From Prorocentrum cordatum (lineage: Eukaryota > Sar > Dinophyceae > Prorocentrales > Prorocentraceae): a stretch of DNA of 60,986 bases. The position numbers and the translations under genes are program-made. This document shows positions 9,145 to 19,647 of this stretch, in pieces. The DNA is taken from NCBI GenBank assembly GCA_963575745.1, contig CAUYUJ010015734.1:185127-246112 (forward strand). Reading direction: 5' to 3'. A model generated the notes under the pieces. That model made no database searches. It saw only the letters and a list, made by a program, of their open reading frames with translations, and had not been told where the DNA came from. Position 1 is the first letter of the stretch; each line of letters begins with the position of its first letter.

Positions 9145-9281
9145 CCAGTCCCAGCTAACTACTTGTTTGATCCGCGGGTCGAGAGCGAGCTTCTTCGGTC
9201 GAAGCTAAGCGGGCCGGGCACAGCTTTAATTGACAGAGGGGGGAAGGCAGAAGGAGGGGCCTCACGTCAACCAGTCCCAGC
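9145..9281 (-). other. Putative short intron bounded by direct repeats
   Basis: CCAGTCCCAGC occurs at 9145-9155 and again at 9271-9281. On the minus strand a GTGAGG donor lies at 9265-9260 and GTTAG/CTGGG gives an acceptor. Short direct repeats at both intron ends are a hallmark of introner insertions in dinoflagellates (known from the group); application here is inference. Confidence 0.35.
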
Positions 9282-9610
9282 CAACACGCACACGCGGCCG
9301 CTTTCAACTTCCGGGTCGCCGTACAACGTCCCGTGGCGACCGTCACGACAACGAGCGCGGCCACCATCCCGCAGAGGCCCGAGAGGGCAGGGCGGCTCGG
9401 GAGGCACGCCAGCGGGGCCAGCTGGTCAGCCCACTCGTCGTCCGGGCCGCCATCGGAGGAGCCGCCGAGCGCCAACGGCGCCGCGGCGCCCTCGGGTGGC
9501 TTCGGGCCGCTCTCGCCGCGCCCTTCTGCTGGCCCTTCGGCGCGTCGCCCAGCGCGGCGCGCACCCCCTGGCCCTCCGCGCCCTCCGCACCTAGCTCCAT
9601 CGCCGTCGCC
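9266..9610 (-). CDS. Possible exon with a membrane segment, unknown protein
   Basis: Between about 9520 and 9326 the minus strand reads PLALGGSSDGGPDDEWADQL followed by a hydrophobic segment GMVAALVVVTVATG. Almost every third codon position is G or C, unlike the other frames. Upstream (9600-9510) the protein-like frame is a different one (MELGAEGAEGQGVRAALGDA), so either a frameshift or a missed boundary lies near 9510. The donor is GTGAGG at 9265. No family recognised. Confidence 0.35.
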
Positions 9611-9885
9611 AGCGCCGCCGATCCCGCACCCGCGCGCCCGCCTCTCGCACCTGCGGGCGGCGGCGCCGCCGAGAGGCAGCAGCGGGCGGCGCCGCCGCCG
9701 CGGGAGGCGCGGCGGGCACGGGCGGCGCCGCCGGGACAGCGACGGTCGACGGCAGGAGCCCTTGCCCGGAGCGCGCCGCGGAGGGCGTCCTGCGACACCC
9801 GCGCGCGGCGGGCATCCTGCGCGCCGGGCATGGGAGCGACGGCGGCGGGGCCTGCGACGACGATCTGGAGCTGAGATGGTGCTGG

Positions 9886-9992
9886 GAGGAGAAGGAGGAG
9901 GAGGAGGAGGAGGAGGAGGAGGAGGAGGAGGAGGAGGAGGAGGAGGAGGAGGAGGAGGAGGAGGAGGAGGGGGAGGGGGAGGAGGAGGAGGA
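9886..9992. repeat. (GGA)n microsatellite
   Basis: About 100 bp of nearly pure GAG/GGA on the plus strand. Adjacent frames coding poly-Gly or poly-Pro are artefacts. Confidence 0.97.
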
Positions 9993-10201
9993 GGAGGACC
10001 TTGCGCGGCAAAGGGGAGCGGCAAAAAATGGGCCGGCCCGACCCATGCCGATACCGTGAGAGCACTTCCTGTCGTTAGCGCCAGCAACCGCTGGCGAGGG
10101 CGGGCCCAGCGGACGGGCGCCAACGGCAGCGTCGGCCGCGCACAACATCTCCTGACCAGACGGGCTTCCCCCGACCTGTCTCTCATCTGAAGGGTCCAGC
10201 T

Positions 10202-12620
10202 TTGAAACGCGTGTCTACGGGAATGGTAGAAAGCCAAATGCTGATCAAAAGAGAGGCGGGCGACGGAGCTGATGGTGCAACATCCCGAAGGAAGGTGGGG
10301 CAGGTACGCGAAAAGGGCATTCAAAACGGACGCATCCCATCACGTCGGCGACCGAGTCAACCCCGACATCACAGCAAGCGATACAATTGCCCGTTGGGCA
10401 GCGGAACCGACAGGACGTGCACCAACAATTACAGATAGTCTGGATAAGGTTGAAAGATACAGAACAGGACATGTGCTATACAATCCTGTGGGGCATAACA
10501 ACTAGATCGTCGATCTGAGCAAGGCTCGCGTGCCTTTCAAACATGTTAACTCGCTTAAAGATGACCTTTTTATCGCTCGCCTTGCCGAGCCCATGCAACC
10601 ATCGTTTTGTTTGCGGTCCGACTTGCTATATGAACTACTCGGGGTCACCACGGATGCTCGGGCTGGCCCCGCAATGTTGCAGGACCTGATGCAGTGATGA
10701 ACCTGGCCAGAGCTGCTGCAGTGAGAAACTTACCCAGGGCAGGTTGCGTTTCAACCCCCAACGGATCGTACAGTCGTCGTCTTCCCCGATGCGAGTCATG
10801 TCTATAGCCAGCTTGGACGGGACGTTCGAGAACGTGGCTTTCCTGTACTGAGCCGCACGGCATACATAATATAGGTCCTTGTATTGAGCAGGCAACATGA
10901 GCGCGGCCATATTGCCCATTACGTGGGATGTGATCGCATTCCTGGGGCTGGCAACCAGGCTCTAGACTCCGTTGAGCTCCACCATGCCAACGGATCGGAA
11001 GAAACATGATACTGCTGGACATGGCTCAGTACGCTGAAGCAGGGCATTCTGTCGCGTAAATGAACGGAATCAGCCTGTAGCTCGAACTCTGTGACTTGCC
11101 GGACCCGGCACGTGTGCTTGAGCATCGGCGCCCTGCCGTTGTGTACCTGCCCATGGGGGCCCGTCGTTCGCCCCAGATGCCTCCCGGAGCGAGGCCCCGG
11201 CCATCGCCTGTTTCCCACTCCCACATCCACGAGGCCCTCCAATCTTCTCTCCCGTTCCGAAGTGGCCGCAGGGAAAATCAGGAGTCTTCTCCGGGTGGAT
11301 GACAAGGCTGCACGTCCTAGCAACAGTGTGCCAAACTTTGCTAAAGCTGCGGGGCGTGCTGAACACATCATCTGTGGCGGTGCCAACGTCGTCGGCGAAT
11401 GATGCACGCACGGCCACCGGGGTCGCAATACGATCGCTTGGGAATCAGCGGGCGGGATCGAGCGCGATAGCCCAAATCGACCCAGACACCGTGCACCCTT
11501 GTTGAATTGCACGAAGACGCCAGAACCAAACTGCCTGGGGCCCACGGACGGACACCTGGCACCAGAACCGCCGAAAGAAACACGTGATCCTGATGGCGAA
11601 GAGCTCAAGAACACCCAGCTTCTGGAGCGTCCACGAGAGTATGTCTTGCAGGAGCGACGGGGCCGAGCTTCCAGCACAAACATGTTGTTGGACATGCTCC
11701 TGTTATTAACAAGTCCACGCTAGCTCTCGGTACATATTCCCTTGGCAATGTAGGAGAGGGGTCGTCCATGGCGGTGGCAACCAGCTTGCAGTATGAGTTG
11801 CCAAAGGTGCGTGGCCAAGCGCAGGTAGACCTTCTGATGGCGCTGTTGTGGTTCGACTTCAGAGCACCCTTGGGTATGAAACTCATGTAGGCCCAATTGA
11901 ACCCCTCCCCCACGAACTCCACGTCCAGAAACCTATGCTATGGGGAATCCACACCACGCATCGGGAATTCACCCCCTCGGAGCCAAGCAGAGTAAGGCAA
12001 CCGATCAGGGCCCTTGAGCTGAGTCTTGTTTCCCAAGTGCGCTCATGCAGAATTCCTCAGACACCATGCGGTATTCGACCAATGGCGGACCTTCTTGCAC
12101 AAACGGTTCGAGGTCGTCGCGCGCAGCCGTACAGCTTTCTTTAGAAGCATGAGCTTTTGCCCAATGGCGAGACAGTTCCACTGCTACGGCGCTGCGATCA
12201 CACAACTGCTGGCCAGTACGGCCGAGGATGGAGGTGGGCAGGGTACGGCGCTTTTTGCGGCCTGGGGGGGGGATGCCGAGGCCCTCGATCTGCGCAGTCT
12301 TAGCTTGAACGCGTTCCATGTGGAGCTCGCCGCGTCTTTGATGACATGCCTGTCGGCCAACCACACACCCTGCACGTGTGCCGAAGACGTGCGGGAGCCA
12401 AGGATCGACCCGACGAGCGCGCCTGACTCGAGGAGCACCGTTCTGGTGAAGACCCCTTTGTGTATGTTCAGCCCAACCCCACCTTTGCACAGCATGTGCT
12501 GGGTTGAGCCTGCTCCAGTTCCCGCAGCAACGGCTTGGATGCTTACTTCAGGATGCCGCCCAAGTTCCAAAATCGACCCCGCGGGGCCTTCGCGTCGCTC
12601 TCCAGTGTCACTGGTTGCTT
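10202..12620 (-). pseudogene. LINE-3: decayed non-LTR reverse transcriptase (FADD type)
   Basis: Fragments in several minus-strand frames follow RT order. Near 12010 is KQDSAQGP, equivalent to the DSAPGPDG box. Near 11900 is FNWAYMSFIPKGALKSN, the finger region. At about 11690 is SMSNNMFVLEA. At 11399-11388 is FADDV, the catalytic motif C, followed by VIHPEKT. The thumb region is about 10919-10640. At 10245-10472 is a Cys-rich finger, GNCIACCDVGVDSVADVMGC, like the C-terminal finger of this RT class. The reading frame changes many times, so the copy is dead. The motif A aspartate was not found. The family differs from LINE-1 and LINE-2. Ends are uncertain; the 5' end abuts a GGA tract at 12655. 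Confidence 0.75.
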
Positions 12621-12654
12621 GCATGATGACATCAGGGTCCCCGCCGTGCGAGGG

Positions 12655-12715
12655 GGGGTATAGGAGGAGGAGGGGGAGGAGGAGGAGGAGGAGGAAGATT
12701 ATGATGAGGAGGAGG
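12655..12715. repeat. (GGA)n-rich tract
   Basis: Short GGA-rich run; 12716-12900 stays purine-rich (GAT, GGAAG words) without a gene. Confidence 0.8.
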
Positions 12716-13080
12716 ATGGGGACGGTGATCAGATTGGTGATAGTGATGCTGATGCTGCTTACGATGATGAGGGCGGGAAGGAAGACAAACAGGAGGAACA
12801 GAAGAAGAAGGGCAGTATTGGTGAGGAGAACGGGTCGCAGGAGGGTAGCGAGGAGGCAGCGCGCAGGACGCGCAAGGCCCTCTGGGGCAGCGCGGGCGAG
12901 CGGGATCCCTGTCAGAGATGCACGTTGCCGAGGCGGTTATTCCAAGTGACCCGCCTTCCAAGGCATCCAGCGGGATGAATTTCCAGATCCTCCTGTGTTG
13001 CGTTCTCGTTTTGGATACAGCATCGTGGTCTGGATTCCTCACTACTCCTCTCCTTCCTGCGCTGCTTCCTGGGAGACTGC

Positions 13081-14165
13081 GAACTTCGAAAATTGTCGCC
13101 ACTTTCGTCGGCTCCTGGGAGGTCCAGCGAAGTCGGGGGCAACGTGCACCCAGACGAGACCTCGCTGCTCCTTGGATGGCTGCGAACTACGCAACTGTCG
13201 CAATGTTCGTGGGCTCCTGGGAGGTCCAGCCGATTCGAGGGGCACTCGCACCCAGCCGAGACCTCGCTGCTCCCCGCGTGGCTGAAAATTGAGCAGCTGA
13301 CACCAGTTTCGTGGGCTCCTCAGACGTCCAGCGGAGTCGGGGGTCACGCTGCGAACTGCGAAACCGTCGCCACTTTCGCGGGCTCCTGGGAGGTCCAGCG
13401 GAGTCGGGAGCCACGCGGACCCATCGGAGACCGATGCCCCCCTGGGTGGCTGCGAACTGCGCGACTGTCACCACTGTCGTGAGCTCCTGGGAGGCCTAGC
13501 GGGGTCGGGGGCCACGCAGACCTACTTGGTACCTCGCTGCTCCTTGGGTGGCTGCGATCTGCGCATCTGTCAATGTTCTTGGACACTGGGACGTACAGGG
13601 TCACGCGGACACAATCGAGACCTCGCTGCTCCCCGGGTGGCTGCGAACTGCCCAAGTGTCACCACATTCGAGCGCTCCTGGGAGGTCCAGCGGAGTTTTG
13701 GAGCACGCGCACCCAGACGGGACCGCGCTGCTCCGTGCTGGGTGGCTCCGAACTGCGCAACTGCCGCAAGTTTCGTGGGCTCCTGGGAGGTCCAGCGGAG
13801 TTTGGGGGCACGCGCACCCAGACGGGACCGCGTTGCTCCATGGGAGGCTGCGAACTGCGCACCTGTCACACCCGTCATGGGCTCCTGGGAGTTCTCGCGG
13901 ATTGGAGCGCTACGCAGACCAAGCCGAGACCTCGCTGCTCCCTGGGGGTCTGCGAAGTGGGCAACCGTCGCCACTTTCGAGCGCTCCTGGGAGGTCCAGC
14001 GGAGGTGAGGGCAGCGCAGATCCATTTGATCCCTCGCTGCTCCTTGGGTGGCTGCGAACTGCGCAACTTCCGCCACTTTCGTGAGCTCCTGGGAGGCACG
14101 GATGAGTTGAGGCAGCGCAGCTCCATTTGAGACCTCGCTGCTCCCTGGGGGGCTGCGAACTGCGG
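13081..14165. repeat. 102-bp satellite, about ten copies
   Basis: Consensus words: GGGCTCCTGGGAGGTCCAGC, GGAGTCGGGGGCACGCGCAC, CCAGACGAGACCTCGCTGCT, CCTGGGTGGCTGCGAACTGC, GCAACTGTCGCCACTTTCGT. The unit is 102 bp (34 codons), with a few one- or two-base variants. Because the unit is divisible by three, long frames stay open on both strands (for example 13570-14223 minus), each with a 34-residue period. I treat these as satellite-derived, not genes. Confidence 0.9.
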
Positions 14166-14444
14166 GACACTGCCTCCAAGAGGCCCCCGAGACGCCTCCC
14201 ACAAGATCCCAACGAACATCCACTAGCCTTCGTAATCAACACCCAGGCACGGTGGCGGCATGGGCCGAGGGTCATTAGATCCACCGCCCCCTGCCGATTC
14301 ATCGCAGATGTGCCTGGCGTGCTGAATCCTCTCGGTTTTGGTTTTGGTTCATTTTCCAAAAGAACTCCCCCTGGGGCTTCGGCCCGTCCCGCCGGGGTCC
14401 CGGGAGGATTGCCACGGAGCTCAATTCTCCCGAACATCCTCCAA

Positions 14445-14650
14445 GACGGCTCAAGATGGCCTCCAAGATGGCCTTGGCCCAATATGGCCTCCAAGATGGT
14501 CCAAGATGGCCTCCAAGTTCGCCCAAGATGGTTCAAGACGGCCTCCAAGACGGCCCAAGAGAGTCCAAGACGGCCCAAAAGGCCCCCAGAGGCCTCCAAG
14601 ACGGCCCGAGGGGCCTCCGAGAGGTCCTCCAGGAGGGCCCGAAGATGCCA
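14445..14650. repeat. CCAAGATGGCC / CCAAGACGGCC minisatellite, block 1
   Basis: Tandem 11-12-bp CTCCAAGATGGC and CCCAAGACGGC units, ending in GCCAAACTCATTGATTTTCC. The same array type resumes at 15350. Confidence 0.85.
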
Positions 14651-14807
14651 AACTCATTGATTTTCCGTAGATTAATTTTCCCTACCTAGGCTCTGCCTAG
14701 AAGGGTTCTTACTCGGTGTGCTTAAAGGGCCGGGCAGTGGACCCCGCCCCAGGCGGTTCCCCCAGTATCCGCCCCGCGGTTCCCCCAGTCCCCTGGGAGA
14801 CGTAGCT

Positions 14808-15250
14808 CTAGCTTTAGCTTTAGCTTTATCTTTAGCTTTAGCTTAGCTTTAGCTTAGCTTTAGTTTAGCTGAAGCTTAGCTAAAACTTAGCTTTAGCTTA
14901 GCTTTAGTTTAGCTTTATCTTAGATTTAGCTTAGCTTAGCTTTAGTTTAGCTGTAGCTTAGCTTCAGCTTAGCTTTCGCTTAGCTGTAGCTTAGTTTTAG
15001 CTTAGCTGTATATGAGCTTTATCTTAGCTTTAGCGTAGATTTAGCTTAGCTTTAGGTTAGCTTTATCTTAGATTTAGCTTAGTGGTGCCTTAGCTGTAGC
15101 GTAGCTTTACCTTAGCTTTACCTTATCTTTAGCTTAGATGTAGCTTAGCTGTAGCTTGACTGTAGCTTAGCTTTAGTTTAGCGTTAGCTTAGATTTAGCT
15201 TAACTTTAGCTTAGCTTTAGTTTAGCTGTAGCTTAGCTTTAGTGTTACTT
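14808..15250. repeat. TTTAGCTTAGC minisatellite
   Basis: About 440 bp of AGCTTTAGCTTAG units with variants (AGCTGTAGCTTAG, AGATTTAGC). AT-rich and unlike its GC-rich surroundings. It differs from the plant-like TTTAGGG telomere repeat. Confidence 0.95.
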
Positions 15251-15309
15251 CTAATGGTGCTTTCTTAGGGGCTCCAACTCCTAGGTATGGTCGCACTGGG
15301 ATAATTTAT

Positions 15310-16340
15310 AACAGAAGAGATTTTGTCAATCGCTTCTTCTCGGCTTTCCGACGACCCAAGGCGGCCCAAGAGGCCCTCAAGCTCGCCCCCACAGCGCCCA
15401 AGAGGCCTCCAATATGGCCTCAGGACTGCCCGCGAGGCCCCAAGACGGCCCCAAGGGGGCACAACAACGACCCAAGAGGCCTCCAAGACGCCCAAGATGG
15501 CCTCTAAGACGGCCCTGGAGCACCACAAGAGGGCCCCACATCGGCCCAGAGAGGCCCCCCAAACGGCTTCCGACGGCGTCAGACGGGCCAGGAGCCCACC
15601 AAGATGGCCGAAGTTGGCACTAAGATGGCCCAAGACGGCCCAAGAGGCCTCCAAGAGGGCTTCCAGGAAGGCCAGAAAAAAAGGCAAAACACATTGAGGT
15701 TCCACATGGTTTCGAAGGAGTTTGACATTTGCTTCGTTTCGCCGACGGCCCAATACGGCCCAAGAGCCCCCAAAGATCGCCCAACGATCGCCCAACAAGC
15801 CTCCAAGATGGACCCAGAACGGCCCAAGAGGCCCCCAAGACGGCCCCAAGAGGCCCCCAAGACGGCCCAGGAGGCTTTTAAGACGCCCAAGATGGCCTCC
15901 CAGACGGCCCTGGAGCATTCCAAGAGGCCTCCAAGTCGGCTCAGAGAGGCCCCCCAAACGGCTTCCGACGGCGTCGGACGGGCCAGGGGCCCACCAAGAC
16001 GGCCGACGATGGCACGAAGATGGCCCAAGACGGCCCAAGAGGCCGCCAAGAGGGCCTCCAGGAAGGCCCGAAAAGGCCAACATTATTGATTTCCCACGAG
16101 TTTTGTTTAAGGATTGTGGCATTTGCTTTTTGTTCGGCCTCCCGACGGCCCGAGACGGCCCAAGTGCCCCCAAAGATCATCCAATAGGCCCACGAAGGCC
16201 CCTAAGAGGCCCCCAAGACGGCCCAAGAGGCCTCCAAGACGCTCAAGATGGCCTCCAAGACGGCCCAAGAGCCCTCCAAGACGTCCTCCAAGAAGGCCCG
16301 AAAGGGTCAAAATGGCCTCCAGGCGGCCAAGATGACCTTC
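15310..16340. repeat. CCAAGACGGCC higher-order array
   Basis: Short CCAAGACGGCC/CCAAGAGGCCT units are grouped into larger repeats of about 390 bp. Each begins with an AT-rich spacer ending TTCG or TCGGC, TTTCC/CTCCCGACG and GCCC (near 15310, 15700 and 16090). CGACGGCGTCRGACGGGCCA occurs once per large unit (15569, 15967). Arg/Pro/Lys-rich frames are artefacts. Confidence 0.85.
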
Positions 16341-16514
16341 AAGATGCCCACGTGTTCCCCGAAGGCTTTCCAAACCGATTCAGGGAACACATGGTCCAAT
16401 AGCTTGGCAGTTCTGGCCTCAACGTTCGGCCACATAGGCGCTTCCAAAAAGGCAAGGGGCGGCGGTGATTCGCCGTAGGCGTCTTCGATATTCTGCAATA
16501 AATTATTCTGGCGG

Positions 16515-16540
16515 CGACGACGACGACGACAGTGACAGTC

Positions 16541-16638
<98 letters not shown>

Positions 16639-16650
16639 TACTACTACTAC
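16515..16650. repeat. (ACG)n trinucleotide tract
   Basis: About 40 near-perfect GAC/ACG units followed by TAC/TACTAC and TACGAC units to 16700. Poly-Asp/Thr/Val frames are artefacts. Confidence 0.97.
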
Positions 16651-16889
16651 TACTACTGCTACGACGACTCCTGCTACTACTCTACGACGAGCGCAACTAC
16701 GACTACGAAAGGCGACCCGGCGGGAAAGGTACGGACGTGTACTACAAACTTTGTACGAACAGGCACGGGGAGTGATATCTGCCGGAGAATAACCACCTGA
16801 CCAACAAAAACGGCGAACAATACTGCGCAAATAATTCGGCCGCCGACCCCCGCGCCTGACTGCCACGCCAAAGCTTTGGGGGGCGGGGG

Positions 16890-17470
16890 TAGGCGGGGGG
16901 GTGCAGCACTGACGACCCTATGAGGTCATCGCCCCCCCCATTACGCAACGCCCGACGCTTGCGCGCGCGCGTGGCGCCGGCCGCTGGGCTGAGGGGGAAT
17001 GATCGGGGGGGAACTGGGTCAGGAGGGAAGCATCGGCATAGAATCCTCGACGCATCGCATCGCCGACCACTCGGCTCACACAGGCCCCCGACAGCGGATA
17101 TCCGCGCGTTCTTCCGCGGGGTGGGCTCCATATCGACCCCCTTCTCGGCGAGGACCGGGCCATGGTGGGGGTCGATGCTTGCCCCCTCGGAGCCTCTCTG
17201 CCCCCCTGACGCCGCCCCTGAGACGGACGGGGGGCGGGGGGGAGGGGGCGGGGAGCGGGGGGGGAGGGGAGGAGGGGGGGCGAGGGGAGGGGAGGGGAGG
17301 GGAGGGGAGGGGGATGAGGTTGGGGGGGAGGAGGTGGGCGAGGGGAGGGGGGGAGGGGACGTGAGCTGAGGCGGGGGGAGGGGAGGAGGTGGGGGGAGGG
17401 AAAGGGGGGGGGGGGGGGGGGCAGGCGGGACGAGGGGGGGGAGGGGGGAGGAGGCAGCGCGGCGGAAGAC
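16890..17470. repeat. G-rich region with GGGGA repeats
   Basis: Dense G runs on the plus strand (17215-17460), candidates for G-quadruplex. 16920-17200 is GC-rich unique sequence with no supported gene. Confidence 0.8.
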
Positions 17471-17790
17471 GGCGAGCGACCCCATCCCCCCGAGCGGAGA
17501 GGGGGGGCGCGGTCGCCGCGGAGGGCGGGGGCAGCGGGCCCCCGCTCGGGCGCTCCTCCTCCTCCTCGCCGCGGCCTCTCGGCCTCGGCCTCCCGTCTGC
17601 AATGCCCAGGGCCGGAGCCTCTGGGCGCCCCTCGGCCCGAGAGCTCGGCCTCCCGAGGCCGCCCATGGACTGCCACGAGCCCCATCGCGCCGCGAGCAGC
17701 ATGCAAATGCCAGGCTATGTGGCCGGTTTCGGCCCTCGGGGGCCAGCGACTCGTCGGGGCTCTACCGGCCTCGGTCGATCGAGACCCCCG

Positions 17791-17935
17791 GTCAGCGCCG
17801 GGCTCGGCAAAGAAATCCTGCAGGATCCTGCGGGATCCTGCGCCCGAGCCCAGGTCAGTGCAACTTTGGCCCTGCAGGATCTGGCGCTCTGACTGAGCAC
17901 CTGTTTACATTGACCCCATCTCTTGAGCCCCGAAC
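17791..17935. repeat. N-family repeat (GCAGGATCCTGC palindromes), copy 1
   Basis: CTGCAGGATCCTGCGGGATC and CTGCAGGATCTGGCGCTCTG, then GACTGAGCACCTGTTTACAT. The same series of words in the same order is at 25068-25232. Confidence 0.75.
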
Positions 17936-18096
17936 TGAAGATGAGAATCCCGTCCCGGGGAGCAGGTCTAGACTTTTGGGGGGCCCAACCACCGAACCAC
18001 CCCTGGGGGACTCGAGAACCTGGCGCCAGCAAGGTCATCGTGATTTCTCTGGCGACCCTGGCCGCGTAAGGGCGGCGGGGCCACTCAATATGAAGG

Positions 18097-18205
18097 GGCC
18101 CAGTGACACACAAATGAAAAGACACAAATCCCAAGATCCCCCTATCTGTTCCCATACTTTCTAGACTTTCGTCTTCCCCTCCACCTCCCCTATTTCCCTA
18201 CCATG
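18097..18205. repeat. L-family element, left half
   Basis: GGGGCCCAGTGACACACAAA, ATCTGTTCCCATACTTTCTA and TCGTCTTCCCCTCCACCTCC match the left and middle of L elements. The matching right part (GGGGAATCGATGACCCATTG, TGTCCGTGTGTTTTTCCCTG) is found 700 bp away at 18919-18975, across the 90-bp satellite. Confidence 0.65.
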
Positions 18206-18309
18206 TTCTGGTGCTGGATCCTCGTTTTGAAGAGACAGCGCCGCGCGTTCCTTCCTTCCATCCTCCTCCCCTCCTCCTTTCTCCTCCCCCTCCTTGCCTC
18301 TACCAGCGC

Positions 18310-18855
18310 ATGTATGTTTCGGGACACCCCTCACACGTTTCGTGGCCCTACAGGGAGCTCCACAGACCCCTGACACGTTTCGTGGCCCTATCGGGAGCTA
18401 CACCGACGGCCCCTGTAGCTGCGTTTGCATGCGCCCGCCGCCCCCATTTCGGCACATTCTCACACGTTTCGCGGTCCCATAGGGAGCTCCACCGACGGCC
18501 CCAGTGGCTGCGTTCGCACGCGCCCACCGCACCTATTTCGGCACACCACTCACACGCTTCGTGGCCCCATGGGGAGCTCCACCGACGGCCCCAGCGGCTG
18601 CGTTCGCATGCGCCTACCGCACCCATGTTGGTACACCCCGCACACGCTTCGTGACCCCATGGGGAGCTTCACGAAAAGCGCCAGTGGCTGCGTTCACATG
18701 CGCCCACTGCACCTATCTCGGCACACCCCTCACACCCTTCGCCCCATAGGAAGCTCCACCGACGGCCCCAGTGGCTGCGTTCGCATGCGCCCACCGCACC
18801 CATTTTTGGCACACCACTCACACGTTTCCTTCCCCTATAGGGAGCTCCTCCGAAT
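18310..18855. repeat. 90-bp satellite, about six copies
   Basis: Unit contains GGGAGCTCCACCGACGGCCC, CAGTGGCTGCGTTCGCACGC, GCCCACCGCACCCATTTCGG and CACACCACTCACACGCTTCG. Period 90 bp (30 codons), so frames stay open with a 30-residue repeat (for example 18425-19030 plus). No evidence that it is translated. Confidence 0.9.
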
Positions 18856-18918
18856 GCGGTGCATACAACGACGGTGCTCACAACTGCAGATCTGGTTGGA
18901 TCCTTCGCCAAACTACTT

Positions 18919-18975
18919 TCCAATCTTTTTTGGGGAATCGATGACCCATTGTGTCCGTGTGTTTTTCCCTGGCAC
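18919..18975. repeat. L-family element, right half
   Basis: Right end of the element whose left half is at 18097-18205. Confidence 0.6.
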
Positions 18976-19103
18976 TGCTGGCACAGGATGCTACACCCAT
19001 GCCCCCGACGTTGTGTTTTTTCGTGTGTGACGTGACCCCCAGGAGCCTGGACCCCTTCCCAGGCACGGGGGGTTTTTCATCCTGAGCCGATCTTTGATAG
19101 AGA

Positions 19104-19250
19104 AGCGCGTTTCACTACTCGCAAAGCAGCCACTCGCAAATGGCCTGGATCAAGCCCAGGGGATTTACGATATCTTACGTAAATCGGCAGACGTATGGTT
19201 TTTGTTTTCGGACTTGCGGAGTCGACACTTTGCGAGTAATGGAACGCGCT
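19104..19250. mobile_element. TH-family inverted-repeat element, copy 1
   Basis: Ends AGCGCGTTTCACTACTCGCA and, inverted, TGCGAGTAATGGAACGCGCT. The second copy at 43605-43752 has AGCGCGTTCCACTGCTCGCA and GCGAGCAATGGACCACGCT. Both share the right flank CGGYGATYTG. Non-coding. Confidence 0.75.
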
Positions 19251-19414
19251 CGGCGATTTGACGGGCCCGGGACCCGGTGCAGGGGCCCCCAGAGGCCAGA
19301 AATCGTGAAACACTTCCCGCACCACGACTCTTCGGCGGTGGACAAGCCTCCCTTTCGTAGACCTCCCCTTAATGAAAACGGCCTGGGACCGACACCGACG
19401 GACCTGGACTAGGA

Positions 19415-19558
19415 GGCCACATGCGAACCCTACCCCTACCCCCCACGATTTCTGAGGGGGAGGGTGGGGTTCACTTCGTTCTGGAGCTCCCGAACGAAGT
19501 GAACCCCACCCTCCCCCTCAGAAATCGTGGGGGGTAGGGGTAGGGTTCGCATGTGGCC
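19415..19558. repeat. 144-bp near-perfect palindrome
   Basis: Arms of 67 bp (19415-19481 and 19492-19558) are exact reverse complements. The 10-base centre TGGAGCTCCC is itself palindromic except for one pair, so the whole 144 bp has a single mismatch. The arm starts GGCCACATGCGAACCCTACC. Related half-words occur at 35622-35650 and 29868-29890. It could extrude as a cruciform or be an assembly fold-back. Confidence 0.95.
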
Positions 19559-19571
19559 CCCTACTGGACCC

Positions 19572-19640
19572 GCAAAAAATGACTGAAGGGGCCCTGGAAC
19601 ACACAAATAAATACACACAAATAACAGGATTCCGAATGAT
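19572..19640. repeat. L-family element, left end, interrupted
   Basis: ACTGAAGGGGCCCTGGAACA, CACAAATAAATACACACAAA. The sequence then switches to composite satellite; the right part of an L element reappears at 22515-22616. Confidence 0.65.
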
Positions 19641-19647
19641 ACCCGAG

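Noticed and set aside
13570-14223. Candidate 34-residue repeat protein
   Set aside because: It is the 102-bp satellite read through; other frames on both strands are equally open and no start, splice or codon bias singles one out.
13081-16340. CRISPR-like array
   Set aside because: Units are directly adjacent or long and degenerate, with no constant-length unique spacers.
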